From Phycisphaerales bacterium (GTDB lineage Bacteria > Planctomycetota > Phycisphaerae > Tepidisphaerales > Tepidisphaeraceae): a stretch of DNA of 7,409 bases. Within the stretch, counting starts at the first letter, position 1, and each line of letters opens with the position of its first letter. The notes below the pieces were generated by a model that worked only from the letters and a program-made list of their open reading frames with translations, ran no database searches and was not told the DNA's origin. Made by a program: the position numbers and the translations under genes. Positions 6,936-7,409 of the stretch are shown piece by piece. The stretch spans positions 1 through 7,409 of the forward strand of contig JAQGHP010000297.1 in NCBI GenBank assembly GCA_028288775.1, read 5' to 3'.

Positions 6936-7023
6936 CTGCGCGGGCGTGTCTGAGAAACCTACAAAGCCCGGCCGCGCCACAAGCCCATCGCCGGCGGCCG
7001 ATGCCCTTCCTCCCGTTACCGTC

Positions 7024-7041
7024 CAACGCGTAGCCGCGTTG
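7024..7041. repeat. Perfect 7-bp hairpin in the leader region
   Basis: CAACGCG (7024-7030) and CGCGTTG (7035-7041) are perfect reverse complements around the loop TAGC. It lies in the non-coding region ahead of the ATPase gene. It may be a small repeat unit or an RNA hairpin in the leader; there is no T-tract to make it a terminator on either strand. Confidence 0.4.
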
Positions 7042-7106
7042 CGACGTGCATCCCTCTGCCCTCCACCAAGCTGAGCCGCCCCAAAAGGTTGCGGCCATTC
7101 AGTTGG

Positions 7107-7141
7107 GGCGGTGATTCTACCGCCGACGAAAGGCGGAGCAA
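7107..7141 (-). promoter_or_regulatory. Candidate promoter with -10 box inside a dyad
   Basis: On the minus strand, TAGAAT (7119-7114) matches the TATAAT consensus at five of six positions, with TTGCTC (7141-7136) 16 bases upstream as a poor -35 box. The -10 box is embedded in the perfect dyad GGCGGT-N6-ACCGCC (7107-7124), which could be an operator. Transcription from here would give a leader of roughly 240 bases ahead of the ATPase gene. The -35 match is weak. Confidence 0.28.
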
Positions 7142-7167
7142 GACCCCGGGCAATCTTCGGGTGAAAA

Positions 7168-7260
7168 TAGGACGTGCGTCCTACGCCGACCTAACACGAG
7201 TTTCTCGCCGAAGTCCTAGCCCCGGAGGGGCGTAAGGCCTTAGCCCATGGCGCAAGCCAT
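7168..7260. repeat. Cluster of four short palindromes upstream of the ABC operon
   Basis: Within 93 bases there are four perfect or near-perfect dyads: TAGGACG-TG-CGTCCTA (7168-7183), GCCCC-GGA-GGGGC (7219-7231), TAAGGCCTTA (7233-7242) and ATGGC-GCAA-GCCAT (7247-7260), the last with a GNRA-type loop on the plus strand. The cluster is non-coding by all visible signs and resembles mosaics of dispersed palindromic repeats between planctomycete genes. Dispersal elsewhere in this genome cannot be tested from the window. Confidence 0.5.
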
Positions 7261-7384
7261 TCTTATCTACACAAGTTCGACCGGACGGGGCGGTGCGTCA
7301 CGGCAACTCGCCAATTAGCGCGATTGTAGCCGAAGAGTCCGGCATTTCTTCGATGCCGCGAAAACGACCCCAACCACCTTCACG

Positions 7385-7409
7385 GTCCCGCGAATCGCGA
7401 ATGCGGGAC
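7385..7409. repeat. Inverted repeat at the right window edge
   Basis: GTCCCGC (7385-7391) pairs with GCGGGAC (7403-7409) around an 11-base loop. The right arm ends exactly at the window edge, so the repeat may extend further. It could be the terminator of a gene beyond the window, or another dispersed palindrome. Confidence 0.4.

Larger units (their letters stand above)
6870..7409. other. 540-base gene-free region upstream of the ABC operon
   Basis: No reading frame here has a plausible ribosome binding site together with protein-like composition; the open frames crossing it are rich in Arg, Pro and Gly and are explained by high GC. The region holds the short palindromes at 7024-7041, 7107-7124 and 7168-7260, a hairpin CGGCAT-N7-ATGCCG at 7340-7358, a second possible -10 box TACAAT on the minus strand (7328-7323), and the inverted repeat at the edge. 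It is best read as the promoter and leader region of the minus-strand operon plus intergenic repeats. Confidence 0.55.

Noticed and set aside
5607..6953. Long plus-strand open frame (448 codons) opposite the ATPase and permease genes.
   Set aside because: It is fully antisense to genes with intact ABC motifs, its product is rich in His, Arg, Ala and Asp with no recognisable domain, and long antisense frames are expected in GC-rich DNA.
6870..6980. Longer form of the ATPase starting at the GTG at 6980.
   Set aside because: The additional 37 residues are Arg/Gly-rich, have no counterpart in the family, and no ribosome binding site precedes that GTG, whereas GGAGG precedes the GTG at 6869.
6220..7098. 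Minus-strand open frame of 292 codons starting upstream of the ATPase.
   Set aside because: It overlaps the ATPase in another frame over most of its length and its product is Arg/Gly/Ala-rich without motifs. It does not represent the ATPase N-terminus.
7241..7275. TAGATAAGAAT-like -10 box on the minus strand.
   Set aside because: No acceptable -35 sequence lies at the right distance and it overlaps a palindrome cluster, so it is no better than chance.

Overview
The window is GC-rich bacterial DNA that most resembles Planctomycetota, probably the Phycisphaerae/Tepidisphaerales side. This placement is inference. It rests on the TTQPA-type repeats inside an exported protein, a GGGNPFGGG-type tail, weak Shine-Dalgarno sites, and short GC-rich palindromic elements between genes. 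No rRNA or marker gene is present to fix the taxonomy. All recognisable genes lie on the minus strand, so the biological reading order runs from high to low coordinates.

Layout in transcription order: 7409-6870 is a 540-base gene-free leader that holds several short perfect palindromes, a candidate promoter whose -10 box sits inside a dyad, and a GC-rich hairpin just upstream of a good ribosome binding site. Then come an ABC transporter ATPase of the GldA type (6869-5820), an ABC-2 permease of the GldF type (5823-5104, ATGA overlap with the ATPase), a very long GldG-type auxiliary protein (5076-2611), a 152-base gap carrying a double inverted palindrome resembling a BIME/REP element (2512-2592), and a DUF4340 protein (2458-722). 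After a possible weak terminator and an AT-richer spacer, a separate, unrecognised multi-spanning membrane protein begins at 543 and runs off the left edge.

The four-gene block is the known but poorly understood GldA-GldF-GldG-DUF4340 type of ABC system. The ATPase and the permease would form the membrane export machine. The GldG-like and DUF4340 proteins are anchored in the membrane by N-terminal helices (GldG also by a C-terminal one) and place large domains outside the cytoplasm, presumably as partners of the permease. In Bacteroidetes the GldAFG proteins are linked to gliding; nothing here shows motility, and the substrate is unknown.

I see no clearly new defence or mobile system. The most interesting points are the intra-operon double palindrome with compensatory changes between its two halves, a three-fold W-x9-AD repeat in the DUF4340 protein, two large insertions in the GldG-like protein, and the palindrome-rich leader.
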